Positions 11,910 through 23,500 of a stretch of DNA of 64,000 nt are shown here, one piece after another. This DNA comes from Axinella damicornis (Eukaryota; Porifera; Demospongiae; Axinellida; Axinellidae), in contig OZ007509.1 of NCBI GenBank assembly GCA_963931865.1, positions 1,501,978-1,565,977 of the forward strand, read 5' to 3'. How positions within the stretch are numbered: the first letter of the stretch is position 1; each line of letters opens with the position of its first letter. Below the pieces are notes generated by a model. That model saw nothing but the letters and a program-made list of their open reading frames with translations. It had not been told where the DNA came from and made no database searches. A program made the position numbers and the translations under genes.

Positions 11910-14900
11910 CGTGTGTGTGTGTGCCGTGTGTGCCGTGTGTGTGAGTGTATATGTACAACGTACATGTGTTTGTGTGTGCATATGAATTTGTCGGTGTCTG
12001 GTACATCCAGTAGTCGTACCACATGCTCTTTTTAATTGTTCCCTTGTTGCATACCTCTTCAGGAGAAGTTGAAGCTGGTGAAGGTGGAGAGGGTGAGGGT
12101 GGAGCAGGAGAGGAGGGAGGAGGGGGAGGAGGAGACCCAGGAAGGTTGGGAGCCTCAGCCATATGTCTTATGGTCTCTGTAGGTCTCTGTGGAATTTCTT
12201 TCAATCTCCCTCCCTCCCTCTCTATCTCCTTCCCTCCTTGTAGACGCCGTCGTTCTCGAAAGAAGAATTCAGCAAGCCGAGCTAAACTACCAAACAAGCC
12301 TCTCGACTTCCAGGTAATCCCTCGTCCTGCACGAATGCCACTTCCAGTGCTATCCCGTGGCTTCTTCCCTGGTCACTGGAGGGATTCCAAACCTGACAAG
12401 TACAAGTGCACAGGTCATGACCCACGACCTTATAGGGTCATGACCCATGACCTTATACAGAATCAGCTCAATGTTTGGGACTAGTAATGCAGAGCCAGTA
12501 CCTCCTGGCCTGTGCTGACCTACGGCAGCTGTTCTGCAAGCATCCACTTGCTGTCACTCCACACTCAGCGTCTACCGTACGGTTTAAACATCTAATCAAA
12601 AAATCAAGATTTGTTTTAATTGTGAAGGTCTTTCCCTGATTCAAGGTTGGTCGATCTGACACTCCATCATCGTACATTTTCTGTCTGCAGGTCCGAGTGC
12701 ACCTCCTGGAGGCCCGGAAGCTGATTGGTGGGGGGCTGAACCCGATCGTGAAGGTGGTGTGCGGGAAGGAGATCAAGGAGACCAGCACACAGAAGGGAAC
12801 CAACAACCCCTTTTGGGACGAGGTGCGTAGGACATGTTCCCTTTTGGGATGAGGTGCGTAGGACATGTTCCCTTTTGGGACGAGGTGCGTAGGACATGTC
12901 CCCTTTTGGGACGAGGTGCGTAAGACGTAAGACATGTTCCCTTTTGGGACGAGGTGCGTAGGACATGTTCCCTTTTGGGACGAGGTGCGTAGGACATGTT
13001 CCCTTTTGGGACGAGGTGCGTAGGACATGTTCCCTTTTGGGACGAGGTGCGTAGGACATGTCCCCTTTTGGGACGAGGTGCGTAGGACATGTTCCCTTTT
13101 GGGACGAGGTGCGTAGGACCTGTTTGATTAGGTCATGAGGATCCTTTCCGGGATGAGGCGATGGACTTGTGGTCATATCACCTGCTACAAAGTTGAGTGT
13201 GTATACACTGTAGTCTCATTCCTGACTCACTGAAGGTCTTGGAATGAGCCTGTGCTGTGATCGAGGATTGAGTGAGGCCCCTTCTGGTCATTACCCGTAC
13301 ATGTATTTGTCTGTGTGCTTTGGAGAGAATGTCCGCAGAAACTCCAGGACCCAGCTGGGAGGTGTACCAAATCCCAGCTGGATTCTTCTGTGGCCTCCAT
13401 TCTCTCTCCCCAAATGTTTGTGCCAAGTTCACACCTCCCTACACAGACCCCAAACATTCTTTCTTTGGTTTGTATCACTCACCATCTGAATACCTCCTCC
13501 TTTGTCACCTGTTTCTATTGTTCGCCATTGAAACCTGAAAACTGTCTACGTGTATCTGTGATCACCCACTAGTTCAATGCACTAGCTCTGTGATCACAGC
13601 TAGCCCTCCTCTCCCACCTCCCTCCCTCCCCCTCCTCCCTCCCCCCCTCCCCCTCCCTCCTCCTCCCCCTCCTCCCTCCTCCCCCCTCCTCCCTCCCCCT
13701 CCTCCCTCCCCCCTCCTCCCTCCCCCTCCTCCCTCCTCCCCCCTTCTCCCTCCCCCTCCTCCCTCCCCTCCTCCCTTCCCTCCCCCTCCCTCCTCCCCCC
13801 TCCTCCCCCCTCCTACCAGGTGGTGTACTTCAACTTCAAGGAGCGTCCTGAGGAAATGTTTGACAAGATTGTGGAGATCAAGGTGCTCAATGCCAAGAAG
13901 CTCATCAGTGACGCTCTCATTGGCTCCTTCAAGGTAACCTAACTCCTCTCCCACTGTTCCACTCCTCTCTGATCGTTCCACTCTTGTCTGACCATTCCAG
14001 CTACTGTACCTCGGCATTCTCTCTTTCTTGTAATGTATGCATTGGCTCCTCCGAGGTATCCATATCCCCTCCGCTCCAGCACTCCCCTTATTTCAATTCC
14101 ATTCCAACTCTTATTTGTATTCCATTCCAGCTACTTCACCTCTGCATTCGCTCTCTTATAATGTACGCATGTCTAGCACCTTTGTCACCAGGCTCCGCCC
14201 ACCACAGAAGGAATGCATTAACAATAGCCAACCTGAAGCCCCAGGTACAAAATGTATGTAACATGCCGAAGCTAGAACAGGAGTGCTGTTTCTGCCAATT
14301 TATGTTTAATTCTGAAATTGGCATGTCAAAATGTGCCATAATTGGTAGAAAATGGTTTCCAAAATGTGCCGATTTTGGCAGAAAATAAGTCGAGGACAAC
14401 TCCTCATTCCCCCTCCACTCCCTCTGTGGAGGAGTCTGGTGACAAGGCTGCATTCATACAGTTACATTTATTGAACTACCTTCTCTCACCCACTGCACAC
14501 AGTTCGATCTTGGGATGGTGTACGATGAGGCAGGTAAGACCAAGTAGTGGTTGTTGAGAGCTTGGAAATCCGAGCTGTCTTCGAATCAACTAGAAATGGT
14601 GGTAGACAATCTTGCATGCCAAATGTAGTTCTGCCAAATTGCCATCATCAGGTTTCTCGTGAACACTAGCACCTTTGGTGATGCTGAATCTCTGATCTCC
14701 CTCCCCCAGAGCACTGCTTCATCCACAAATGGTTGCTGCTGACCGACCCAAATGACGCAGCTGCAGGGGCAAGGGTAGGGAGGAGTCTGTACCAGTAGAT
14801 GAACTGACTTGGTAGTGCATGTGTCTTCCCTTGCTCATGCACGTATATTACACCCCCCCCTCCCCCCGGCTCATGACACAATACCCTCTTCACTCATGCA

Positions 14901-17590
14901 CATATATCACACCCTTCCCCCCCCCCCCCCCCCCCCCCCCCCCGGCTCATGACACAATGCCCTCTTCGCTCATTCACACAGGGGTACCTGAAGTTCAGCA
15001 TTCAGATCATTGGTCCTGGGGATGACCCCAAACCCTCCCCCTCAGAGATGAGCTCGGAGAGTGTGGACATTGAAGGGTAAGTACAATGCTTCAGTTTGGC
15101 GTTCTCTGGCCACCCACGCCACATGTACCTCTATATCCCAACCCCTCCCTCATACTCGCACACACACACACACACACACACAGAAACCTCCTCCGTCCCT
15201 CGGGTGTGCGTCTGGTGCCAGCGACAATGAACATTCGTATCCTCAGAGGGGAAGATCTCCCTCAAATGGACGCTGGCTACTTTGAAGGTGTGAAGAAGTT
15301 CCTGCATGTCGGCACCGTCCAGAAGGAGCTGGTGGATCCCTACTGCACCGTGGCGTTTGCTGGGCACAAGGGGAAGACCCAAGTGATTTGGAACGAGCAG
15401 GACCCCGAGTGGAACCACCAGATCAACCTCGGTGTCAAGGTACATACGTGGTGGGGTGGGTGGGTGGGAGTGTGAGCTGGACCCCGAGTGGAACCACCAG
15501 ATCAACCTTGGTGTCAAGGTACGTACGTGGTGGGGTGGGTGGGTGGAGGTATTGGTGGGTGGAGGTATATATTAGTGGGTGAGTGGGTGGGAGTGTGTGC
15601 ATGCGTGCGAGTAGGGAAGCAGTTATGTAGTGTGCAGCCTTATTTGTGATTGTACGTGTATGTCCTGTTGCACAAGCAGTATCTGTTTTGTCTTGTGCAG
15701 TTCCCCTCCATGTGTGAGCGGCTCCGCTTCCAGGTCAAAGACAAGTGAGTGCACGTACACGTACACCTCTGAGAAGGAAGGTTACAGCTGCATGTGTGTT
15801 GGCCTTCCTCTGCTGATGTCTGTCTTCCTCTCTCCCTCCCACCCTCCCTCCCTCCCTCCCTCCCTCCCTCCCTCCCTCCCTCCCTCCCTCCCTCCCTCCC
15901 TCCTCTTCTCTGACCCCTTCTTTTGTCCCTCTAGGGACAAGCTGAACCGTGATGACTTCATTGGAACATGCTATCTGAACATATCCCAAATCTCTGCCCC
16001 AGGAGAGAGCGGTAAACCCCCTCCCTTCACTCACACCCACACCCACACTCACACTCACCCCCCACACCCATACACACCCACACACACACTTTGTGGACGG
16101 CTGGCTTCTGCCTAAGTTGGTTGTAGTGAATCTTCCGTCCCTCCCACTTCAGGATATTTGCCAACCTTTGGTCCCTGCTTCATCAACGTCTATGGCTCAC
16201 CACGCGAGTTCACTGACCTGCCAGACAAGTTTGACCACCTCAACAGGGGACTGGTGAGTGAGGGTATCGGGGAACAGAAATCTGGCCTCCTTCCAGATCC
16301 CTTACCAGGGCCTCATTCCCAAGTCTCAATCCCTTCCTCAGTCTCATTCCCCAGCCATGCTTGTAATGTAACCCCTCCCTCCACGAACTTTGTCCCGCAG
16401 TTGGAGAAAAGAACCTTTGTCAAGCCGTTTACTTCTTCTATGTCACCATTAATGACCATTCACATGTGCTTTTGAGCAGTTATTGTGTTTTCTGGACAGA
16501 GTCCAACAGACCATACATGTACAAGTGATCGGGAAATTCACTCTAATTGCCGTGGAATGCCTCAGTTAGATTGGTCCAACTATCGAGAATGGAGTGCTTC
16601 AGGTGGACTTGGAGTAGTACACAAAGTAGGGGAGCGTACCCCAAGCCTTACTGTCTGTCCTCCGCGACTCCTGTTCTTGTAATGGCTCTGATCACTCCAC
16701 ATGAAAATTCCAGTCACTAGGTGTAGGAGGGCTCCAGTCTGTTCCCTGGGCCACTGCCTACACCCCTACCCCTGGTGATAGTACATGGCGACTGGTATTG
16801 TTCCCACTCAACTCCAGCTGTTGTCAAGGCCTCTCTCCTCTCTCTTCCCCCCCCCCCCCCCCACAGATTGATGGAGTATCGTACCGTGGTCGTGTGATGG
16901 TAGAAGTGGACATGTCTTTGGGCACTCTCCCGATAGACAAACACGAGGAAGTCAAGACGGCCGACCAGACCAAAATCTTGGTATGTGGGCCTCGTGGAAC
17001 ATGTACATGCACAGTAATCTACAGTAATCTCCTGGATGAGTAACATTCACAGTAATCTACAGTAATCTACAGTGATCTACAGTAATCTATAGTAATCTCC
17101 TGGACCAGTAATGTGCACAGTAATCTACAGTAATCTATAGTAATCTCCTGGACCAGTAATGTGCACAGTAATCTACAGTAATCTCCTGGATGAGTAACGT
17201 TCACAGTAATCTACAGTAATCTACAGTAATCTATAGTAATCTCCTGGACCAGTAATGTGCACAGTAATCTACAGTAATCTCCTGGATGAGTAACGTTCAC
17301 AGTAATCTACAGTAATCTCCTGGACCAGTAATGTGCACAGTAATCTCCAGTAATCTCCAGTAACGTGGGTGCTGGTGAAGGGGGCAGATCAAGGGAGTTA
17401 CTCGTGTTTCTTCTCTTCGTGTCCAGCCGTACCTTCGCCGTCGGAAGTACAAACTGTTTGGAGCCTTCTTCTCTGCTAGCATGGTGTACCCGGTTGATTC
17501 AGCTGTCGAGTTTGAGATCAGCATCGGTAGGTGCATATGTGTGTGTGTGTGTGAATGACTTGTGGCTGTGTATGTGCTGTGTACATGTAT

Positions 17591-17634
<44 letters not shown>

Positions 17635-17660
17635 TGGGTGTGTGTGGTGTGTACATGTAT

Positions 17661-17697
<37 letters not shown>

Positions 17698-18236
17698 GAC
17701 GTGTGGGTGTGTGTGGTGTGTACATGTATGGTGTGTGTGTGTGTGCTTGATGAATAAGGTCACCTCTTCCACAGGTAACTATGGCAACAAATTGGATACG
17801 AACACTCCTGCCCAATCCTCCACAACCCCGCCCACCAATCCTGCGTACGATGGGAACAAGTACAGCTTCCTTCCCTGGATGGACCAGAAGCCGTGTGCAA
17901 TGGTGGACAGCCAGTGGGAGGATTGCTCCTACCGAATTGAGTCCCTCAACATCCTCATCTTCACTGCGGACACGCTCGTGAGTGGGAAGGGGGAAGACTA
18001 TAGGGATGGGGGAGGGAGGGGGAGGGGGAGGGGGGAAAGGGAGACAAGGGCAGGAGGGAAGGGGAGGAGGGAAAGGGAGACAAATGCACACAAACACACA
18101 CTCACACACACTCTCACGCACTCCAGGAGGAAGATCTGAATGATGTGAAGAAGATGATGGAAGTGGAAGTGTATGAAGTGGCTGCCGTGAAGGGGCAGTT
18201 GGGGGAGGTCCTTGACAACTTCATGGAGAACCTTGA
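8299..18236 (+). CDS. ferlin family protein, N-terminal half (C2A-C2B-C2C)
   Basis: Twenty phase-consistent exons: 8299-8392, 8606-8661, 8851-8939, 9087-9189, 11692-11809, 12063-12144, 12244-12313, 12691-12822, 13820-13933, 14503-14533, 14710-14774, 14982-15076, 15184-15439, 15701-15744, 15935-16011, 16153-16253, 16867-16980, 17427-17526, 17775-17977, 18127-18236 (about 684 residues). C2A is at about 1-115 (NNLDPEWNE), an acidic Gly/Glu linker at 125-180, a basic RRRRSRKK patch after it, C2B from 203, the FerI-like region at about 300-370, and C2C at about 360-480 ([10 protein letters not shown]). Ferlin hallmarks such as [16 protein letters not shown] and SIGNYGNK follow. Ferlins are tail-anchored Ca2+/lipid-binding proteins for membrane fusion and repair. 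The later C2 domains and the membrane anchor are missing: exon 20 ends in donor GA|GTGAGT, which overlaps an in-frame TGA, and an N gap follows 212 bp later. Confidence 0.93.
10426..11020. repeat. 23-bp minisatellite, about 25 copies
   Basis: The unit is GTGTGCCTGACTGGCCTAGC plus TCT, with the common variants GTGTCTGAC and TGCCTGGC interspersed. It lies in ferlin intron 4 and has no relation to the flanking exons. Confidence 0.95.
11444..11640 (+). pseudogene. decayed copy of ferlin exon 5 with its 3' splice site
   Basis: 11444-11520 repeats 11651-11737: the same intron tail (GGGCATTAGT, then a TTATTGACCTTCTCCAG acceptor) and the same exon start (TCAAAGATAAACCTGGAGCT against TCAAAGATCAACCTGGAGCT). 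The copy lies 218 bp upstream of the real exon 5. After the matching part it runs into a (GGGGA)n expansion, and its frame would end in a stop, so it is a pseudo-exon. Confidence 0.8.
12812..13120 (+). repeat. 31-bp tandem array of ferlin exon 8 end plus 5' splice site (10 copies)
   Basis: The true exon 8 ends TTTTGGGACGAG|GTGCGT at 12822. The segment CCCTTTTGGGACGAG|GTGCGTAGGACATGTT is then repeated with a 31-bp period. GAGGTGCG occurs ten times in all up to about 13110. Copy 2 has GGATGAG, which puts a stop in frame with the exon. One copy carries an extra TAAGACG. Every copy has the donor intact, so ten candidate donors lie in series. Confidence 0.95.
13605..13819. repeat. CCTCCC-type pyrimidine microsatellite abutting a 3' splice site
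   Basis: About 200 bases of almost pure C and T, running straight into the CTACCAG acceptor of ferlin exon 9 at 13820. It behaves as an enormously expanded polypyrimidine tract. The proline-rich open frame across it is spurious. Confidence 0.9.
14240..14395. repeat. dispersed repeat B (AAAATGTGCC family)
   Basis: It contains GCTGTTTCTGCCAATTTA, GGCATGTCAAAATGTGCCATAATTGG (read as two overlapping words) and CCAAAATGTGCCGATTTTGG. The same words occur near 25880-25990, 43600-43760, 47745-47955, 61535-61645 and 62640-62760. Confidence 0.8.
15480..15530 (+). repeat. duplicated ferlin exon 13 end plus 5' splice site
   Basis: The last 39 bases of exon 13 (15401-15439) and the following donor and 39 intron bases recur 79 bp downstream, with GGTGTCAAG|GTACGT at 15518 against GGTGTCAAG|GTACAT at 15439. 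One silent-type change (CTC to CTT) is seen in the copy. Both donors look usable; use of the second would add 79 nt and shift the frame. Confidence 0.93.
15837..15902. repeat. (CCCT)n microsatellite upstream of ferlin exon 15
   Basis: A pure CCCT array ending 33 bp before the exon 15 acceptor (CTAG at 15931-15934), pyrimidine-rich on the sense strand. Confidence 0.95.
16990..17365. repeat. ACAGTAATCT short tandem repeat block
   Basis: ACAGTAATCT is repeated many times with interspersed CTCCTGGATGAGTAACGTTC and CTCCTGGACCAGTAATGTGC segments, giving a higher-order repeat. It starts directly after the exon 17 donor and fills most of intron 17. Confidence 0.9.
17586..17745. repeat. (TG)n microsatellite, ferlin intron 18
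   Basis: Three long TG runs separated by TGTACATGTATGG spacers. Cys/Val and His/Thr open frames across it on both strands are artefacts. Confidence 0.95.
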
Positions 18237-18258
18237 GTGAGTGGGAGGGGAGGAGTGG

Positions 18259-18315
<57 letters not shown>

Positions 18316-18447
18316 AACTTGAATCAAATTTGTTGCATTCGTGATTGATAACCTGGTGGATTAGCTCAGTTGATTGCAAAAACGATTGCCTGCTTGTGCC
18401 TGTGCATGGTGCAAAGTTCACAAACTCAACTCTTCTCTCCCACTTCA

Positions 18448-18647
18448 NNNNNNNNNNNNNNNNNNNNNNNNNNNNNNNNNNNNNNNNNNNNNNNNNNNNN
18501 NNNNNNNNNNNNNNNNNNNNNNNNNNNNNNNNNNNNNNNNNNNNNNNNNNNNNNNNNNNNNNNNNNNNNNNNNNNNNNNNNNNNNNNNNNNNNNNNNNNN
18601 NNNNNNNNNNNNNNNNNNNNNNNNNNNNNNNNNNNNNNNNNNNNNNN
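18448..18647. other. assembly gap, 200 N
   Basis: Exactly 200 N, the same length as the second gap, so the length is nominal. It lies between a tRNA-like segment and a minisatellite, at the point where ferlin exons stop and an incomplete NHLRC2 begins. Confidence 0.99.
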
Positions 18648-18965
18648 CAGCTCCTCCCTCTTTGTGACCTGGGAACATGCCTCTCCCCTTGTGTCCTGGG
18701 AATGAACTGTTCCTCCCCTCTTTGTGACCTGGGAACATGCCTCTCCCCTTGTGTCCTGGAAATGAACTGTTCCTCCCCTCTTTGTGACCTGGGAACATGC
18801 CCCTCCCCTTGTGTCCTGGAATGAACTCTTTGTGACCTGAGAACATGTCCCTCCCCTTGTGTCCTGGGAATGACCCGCTCCTCCCCATGGCCTGGGAACA
18901 TGCCCCTCCCATTGTGGCCTGAGAATGAGCCCCTCCCCCATGTTGCTTGGGTCTGAGCAGCCCCT
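18648..18965. repeat. 60-bp minisatellite beside the N gap
   Basis: Units contain CTTTGTGACCTGGGAACATG followed by CCTCTCCCCTTGTGTCCTGG; about five units, the last ones shortened and diverged. The array probably continues into the gap. Confidence 0.9.
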
Positions 18966-20276
18966 CCCCCTTGTGACCGAGATGCTGTGGTAGAGGGGGA
19001 TAAGTAACCTGTATGGGTCAAAGATAGGGTTGAATTAGGGATTTTGATTGCAAATTTACTTTGCTACCTTGATGGTAGCGTTCTGGAGCAGCTACGTACA
19101 ACATTTCACTTCTTCATCCCCTGAACTGTCCACCTCTGCCTCATGTGCAAGTGTTGATCAGCTCAATATCCCTCAGATTACAGATTACATCATCTGATAG
19201 CATAATTTTTCTTTAATATTAATTGAAGCCCAGTGTAATTAAAGAAGCCAACTCTCCTTTGGTATTCTGGGCTGAGCCTATTAAATTGAATAACGCCACC
19301 TGCTTCACCCCATTAGCACCTCACGGCAGTACCGGAATGAACCAAAGTTGGTAGCAGTGTTTGTGTGTGTGCACAGTGGTATGTCCGTTATGTGAGCAAT
19401 GGAGTCTTCAGTGTACATATCAGCATGAAGATGACGGTGTAATCTACTGCGTGCTGGTGTGTGCCAGCATCTTCCGACCGCCTCTGCGGCTCCCACTGTG
19501 CGAAGCAGTGCAACTAGTCCATATTAGAACTGCAGTGTGTATCCATGCCATTGAAATGCACATGGTCGTTAGAGAAACTCATTTATACATGCACTTCACT
19601 AGGAGGAGCTGTGGCTCTGTACTAATTAAGTGTGGGTCACAGTAGCATTCTGAAATCCTTTACATGTAGGGGGTCACTGAACCCACCCTGTTTGACATCA
19701 TTCCACATCATTGGACATTGGTTTGTACCTGCTGTGAAGTAGCCCTCCCAATTACCCAGCAAGTGAACCTCCTCCTGCCCACACTGGACTCTCTTTGTCC
19801 AATTACACTCTGCTGGCAGCCTTCAGTCAGCCAGACCCAGCCTGGAAGCTACTGGTCATGTTTTCCATTAGTTCTGCCTCAGGGTAAAATAATGATAGAT
19901 CAAGTTACTGTCCTCTCAAGCTTCCTTATAAGGAATGCAGGTGTAAGCTATTCTTCAGCGACCACTGTCACAGCAAACAGAAGCCTCTAGTGACTGTGAG
20001 CTATACTGAGTGTGTTTGTGTACTGAAATGTGAACTGTGCACTGATACATGAGCTGCACTCCGGAGCATCCCATCCCAATGCATTCCTTCACCCAATAGA
20101 ACTGTCTGTTGGTTACCACATCCAAGTATACTGTGTGACATGGAAGCATGGTGGTTAGACCAAGGTTCCCTCTGCCAAGAGCGCATCGAGTCAGCTTTGC
20201 CGGGGTGGTACGCTCCTGCCTCTACCTGATGACCAGATTTGTCGCTACATATAGTCTTACGAACATTCAATTTCTC

Positions 20277-20575
20277 CTCTCCTCCCCTCCCCCTCTCCCT
20301 CTCCTCCCCCTCCCCCTCCCCCTCCCCTCCCTCCTCCTCCTCCCCTCCTCCTCCTCCCCTCCCCCTCCTCCTCCTCCTCCTCCTCCTCCTCCTCCTCCTC
20401 CTCCTCCTCCTCTCTCCTCTTCCTCCTCCTGCCCCTCCTCCTCCTCCCCTTCTTCTCTTCCCTCCCCCCCCCCCCCCCCCCCCCCCCCCCCTTCCTCCTC
20501 CCCTCCTGTTCCTCTCCTCATCCCCCTCCTCATCCCCCTCCTCCTCCCATTCCTCCTCCCCTCCGTCCCTACCAG
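20277..20575. repeat. CTCC/CCT pyrimidine microsatellite abutting an NHLRC2 acceptor
   Basis: About 300 bases of C and T, including a homopolymer of about 25 C at 20466-20490, running directly into the TACCAG acceptor at 20570-20575. Pro/Ser-rich open frames over it are spurious. Confidence 0.92.
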
Positions 20576-23500
20576 ATCAAGGTGGTGAATCCAGTGACGA
20601 AGGTTTGTACAAACCCTGGCAGGCACAGGCGACACTGGTCTCATCAATGGACCCTTTGAGCATGCTCAGTTCTCAGAGCCGGGAGGTCTGTGTGTGGGGC
20701 CTGGGGGGACAACCCTATTCGTTGCTGATACTAATAACCATGCAATCAGAGTACTGGACCTGGACACCAGAGAAGTGACCCCAGGTGAGGGCTTGGTATG
20801 ATTCCATTCCCATTCTGACTGCAAACTGTAGCGCACTTAGCGAGCCATGCTCGGTGAGCCATGTGGACTACTACTGCAGTCGCGCAGGATGGGATTGTGC
20901 ATCATTACACTCTGTGGAGATTTCTGGTAGCAAAACCGGACTCTGGTCTGGGTCCTACTAGGGCGGACTCTGGTCTGGGTCCTACTAGGGATGGGCAATC
21001 TTAGGTTAGCATCATCATGACTGTGTCATGATGATGCTGCATGTATGTTGTCACATGAACTGGGCACACTCATCATTGAATTTCAGCTACTATAATTGTG
21101 CCTAATTTTTTTATATGTGCAAAGGATATGATATATCAGCTCGTACAAGTCTATAGTCTGGCTACAGTCTGGCTACTGGGACTCCACCCACCACCAGTGC
21201 CCTTGTACAAGTGTATTGATAACAGGAAGAACCACTGGTCTACAAGTCTGGCTGCTCTGTGCAGGAAGGAAGTCTTCAGATCAGATCCTGTTGCTTGTAC
21301 ATACCATAGTCGCTTGTACATACCATAGTTGCTTGTACATAGTCGCTATTAGGCACAGCTGATGTATAGGTACATATTTACTGTTAGGAGCAGGTTCAAC
21401 TCTCGTCCCAGCTACTCTTTATTAAGCGCTGAAGTCTTCTTCCAGCCGTTTTCGATCCTACGGAGTGGAAAAAGCTATACTGGGTAATTCGAAATGAAGC
21501 ACACTTCCTATTGAAGGAATGTCATTCGAAATGAAGCACGTCTCACTTATGGGCACATATTTCCTTCCTGTGGAGATATAGGCGAATAACGAGCAACTAC
21601 GGTATGCTAGGCGTAGGTCTGATAACAGTTAGAGCAAATACCATTGTACCAATACCTACCGCATTACATCATCGGTGACCAGTCCTGAACCTGTACAAGT
21701 CTACGCGTACAACCATGATAACAGGAAAAGAGCACTTCTGATAACAGGAGGCTCAGATTCCATTGCAACTACACAGCTACCATTGCTGTGAGGCAACCTT
21801 CGCCACTAACCTTCACCTCCGGCTAACCTTCACCTCCGACTAAACCTTCACCTCTGGCTAACCTTCACCACCAACCTTCACCCCTGACTAGCCTTCATCA
21901 TCAACCTTCACCTCCGGCTAACCTTCACTTGTAGCCCAGTGTGGGTCATACCTCTCCTGGACCACTCACTGCGGTCCATCCTATAGTGTAAACATGATTG
22001 TCAGTGTTTACCAACAACCAAGGCATGGTTAATTATTACTGTAATTAACAGAAATAAGCAAATCCTTGGTAATGGATTGCTCTCCACTGATGTCAGTATT
22101 GCTCACTAATTGGTCAGATCGTTGGGTTGGCCTGAGCTTCGCGTGTAACATTATGTGCTTGAGTTAAGTCGGAGACACCATGCACATGTGCTTCGTTGAT
22201 GGCTATATGCAACACAGGTCGAGACCGCTCATGGCCCTACCTCTTTAACCCTTTAAGCCCCATTGACGTCTATAGACATCATTTAGACCCTATGCACTTG
22301 TAGGGCTTCTCATCAGTCCAAAAAGAGATCAAAAAGGCTTCAGTGGGCCTAGGGACAACTTTGAGGGACGAACTCAAAAATTTGGTCAGATTTCGGCACG
22401 CCTCCCCCACTAAACGTACAAGCGGGGGGGTATTGAAAGGGGGGGGGGGGCGGCAGCCCCCCCTTCGCATGTCGTGGGCGTTTTTTTGATTTAAATGAGA
22501 TTCATTGACCCGAGAATTTTTGATTCTAATGCTATTCATAGACCCCACCCAGGGCCTCAAGAAAACCTGCAAATTGGTGGTGTAAGGTGTGCCATCAGTC
22601 AGATCTGGCCCAAGTTTAGGGAAATGCTGGGCGAAAATCCGGCTGACATCCTCCTTTGACCTCCGATTGCTGGACTTGTGGGGGGTCATGAATATCATTA
22701 ACGGTATTGCCAGAGGGGTCTCTCCATGTGTGCGGGCCCCACCAAGTTTGGCCGCTGAGGAGCGAATGCTGTGGGAGAGGAGTACCTACGAAAGTGGTGT
22801 GCGCTGAATGCATGAAAATGTGTTGTCTTGGTGGGAAGAATTCAGTGGTTAAAGGGTTAATGGCTACAGCAAAAGACATAACCGTAAAATGACACAGAAC
22901 AAGCAGAAAAAGACAGCCTGGGAAGAGCTTTCAGGCTGAGCCCTAGGGTTGAACAAAGGTGTGAGCTGATGGTCTTAAGCTACAATATGTGTGCTGACTG
23001 CTCAGGCTTGCTCCACGATGACATATGCACCTGCATAGTTGTGGTGATGTGTCAAGTTTGCTCATCGTGGCATGTTGAGTTGCTGAGTGCAATGAGCGGG
23101 TGTATGATTTCCATATATGGCAACGTTCAAATTGGCTCTATTTTGTGGTATGAAAATTACTCCTATCAAGAACGCAGAACTACTCGTTTTGGAATGTGTT
23201 GTATTCAGGAAAATGAGAGCACTCCAGCTGGTGTTTCAACAGTTTGAACTAACCATTGAAAGATTAGACCAGCAACCTGTTTTGTCTGGAGTATGAGCCG
23301 CTTACTTTACCATCGAAGACGGCACTTGTGTTTCCGGTTTGGTACTTGAACGGTTTGAACAAGCTATTGGAAAATTAGACCACTCCAGCAGCAATTGGTG
23401 AACGCTTTGGTGCTTGAACAGTTTGGGAGCAATCCATCCGCTATTAGTGAACACTTTGGTGCTTGAACGGTTTGACTATTGGAAATGAGAGCAATCCGGA

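Larger units (their letters stand above)
18237..20575. other. gap-containing region between the ferlin and NHLRC2 pieces
   Basis: It contains (TG)n at 18260-18312, a tRNA-like segment near 18355-18430, 200 N (18448-18647), a 60-bp minisatellite (18648-18965) and a pyrimidine microsatellite (20277-20575). No ferlin exons (C2D onward) and no NHLRC2 N-terminal exons are visible between 18965 and 20270, although that sequence is mostly non-repetitive. Confidence 0.7.

Noticed and set aside
12468..13176. Minus-strand frames rich in [16 protein letters not shown] repeats
   Set aside because: Antisense reading of the 31-bp ferlin exon 8 junction array.
18221..19021. 266-codon minus-strand frame containing X residues
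   Set aside because: It crosses the 200-N gap and the 60-bp minisatellite; it is not a real coding sequence.
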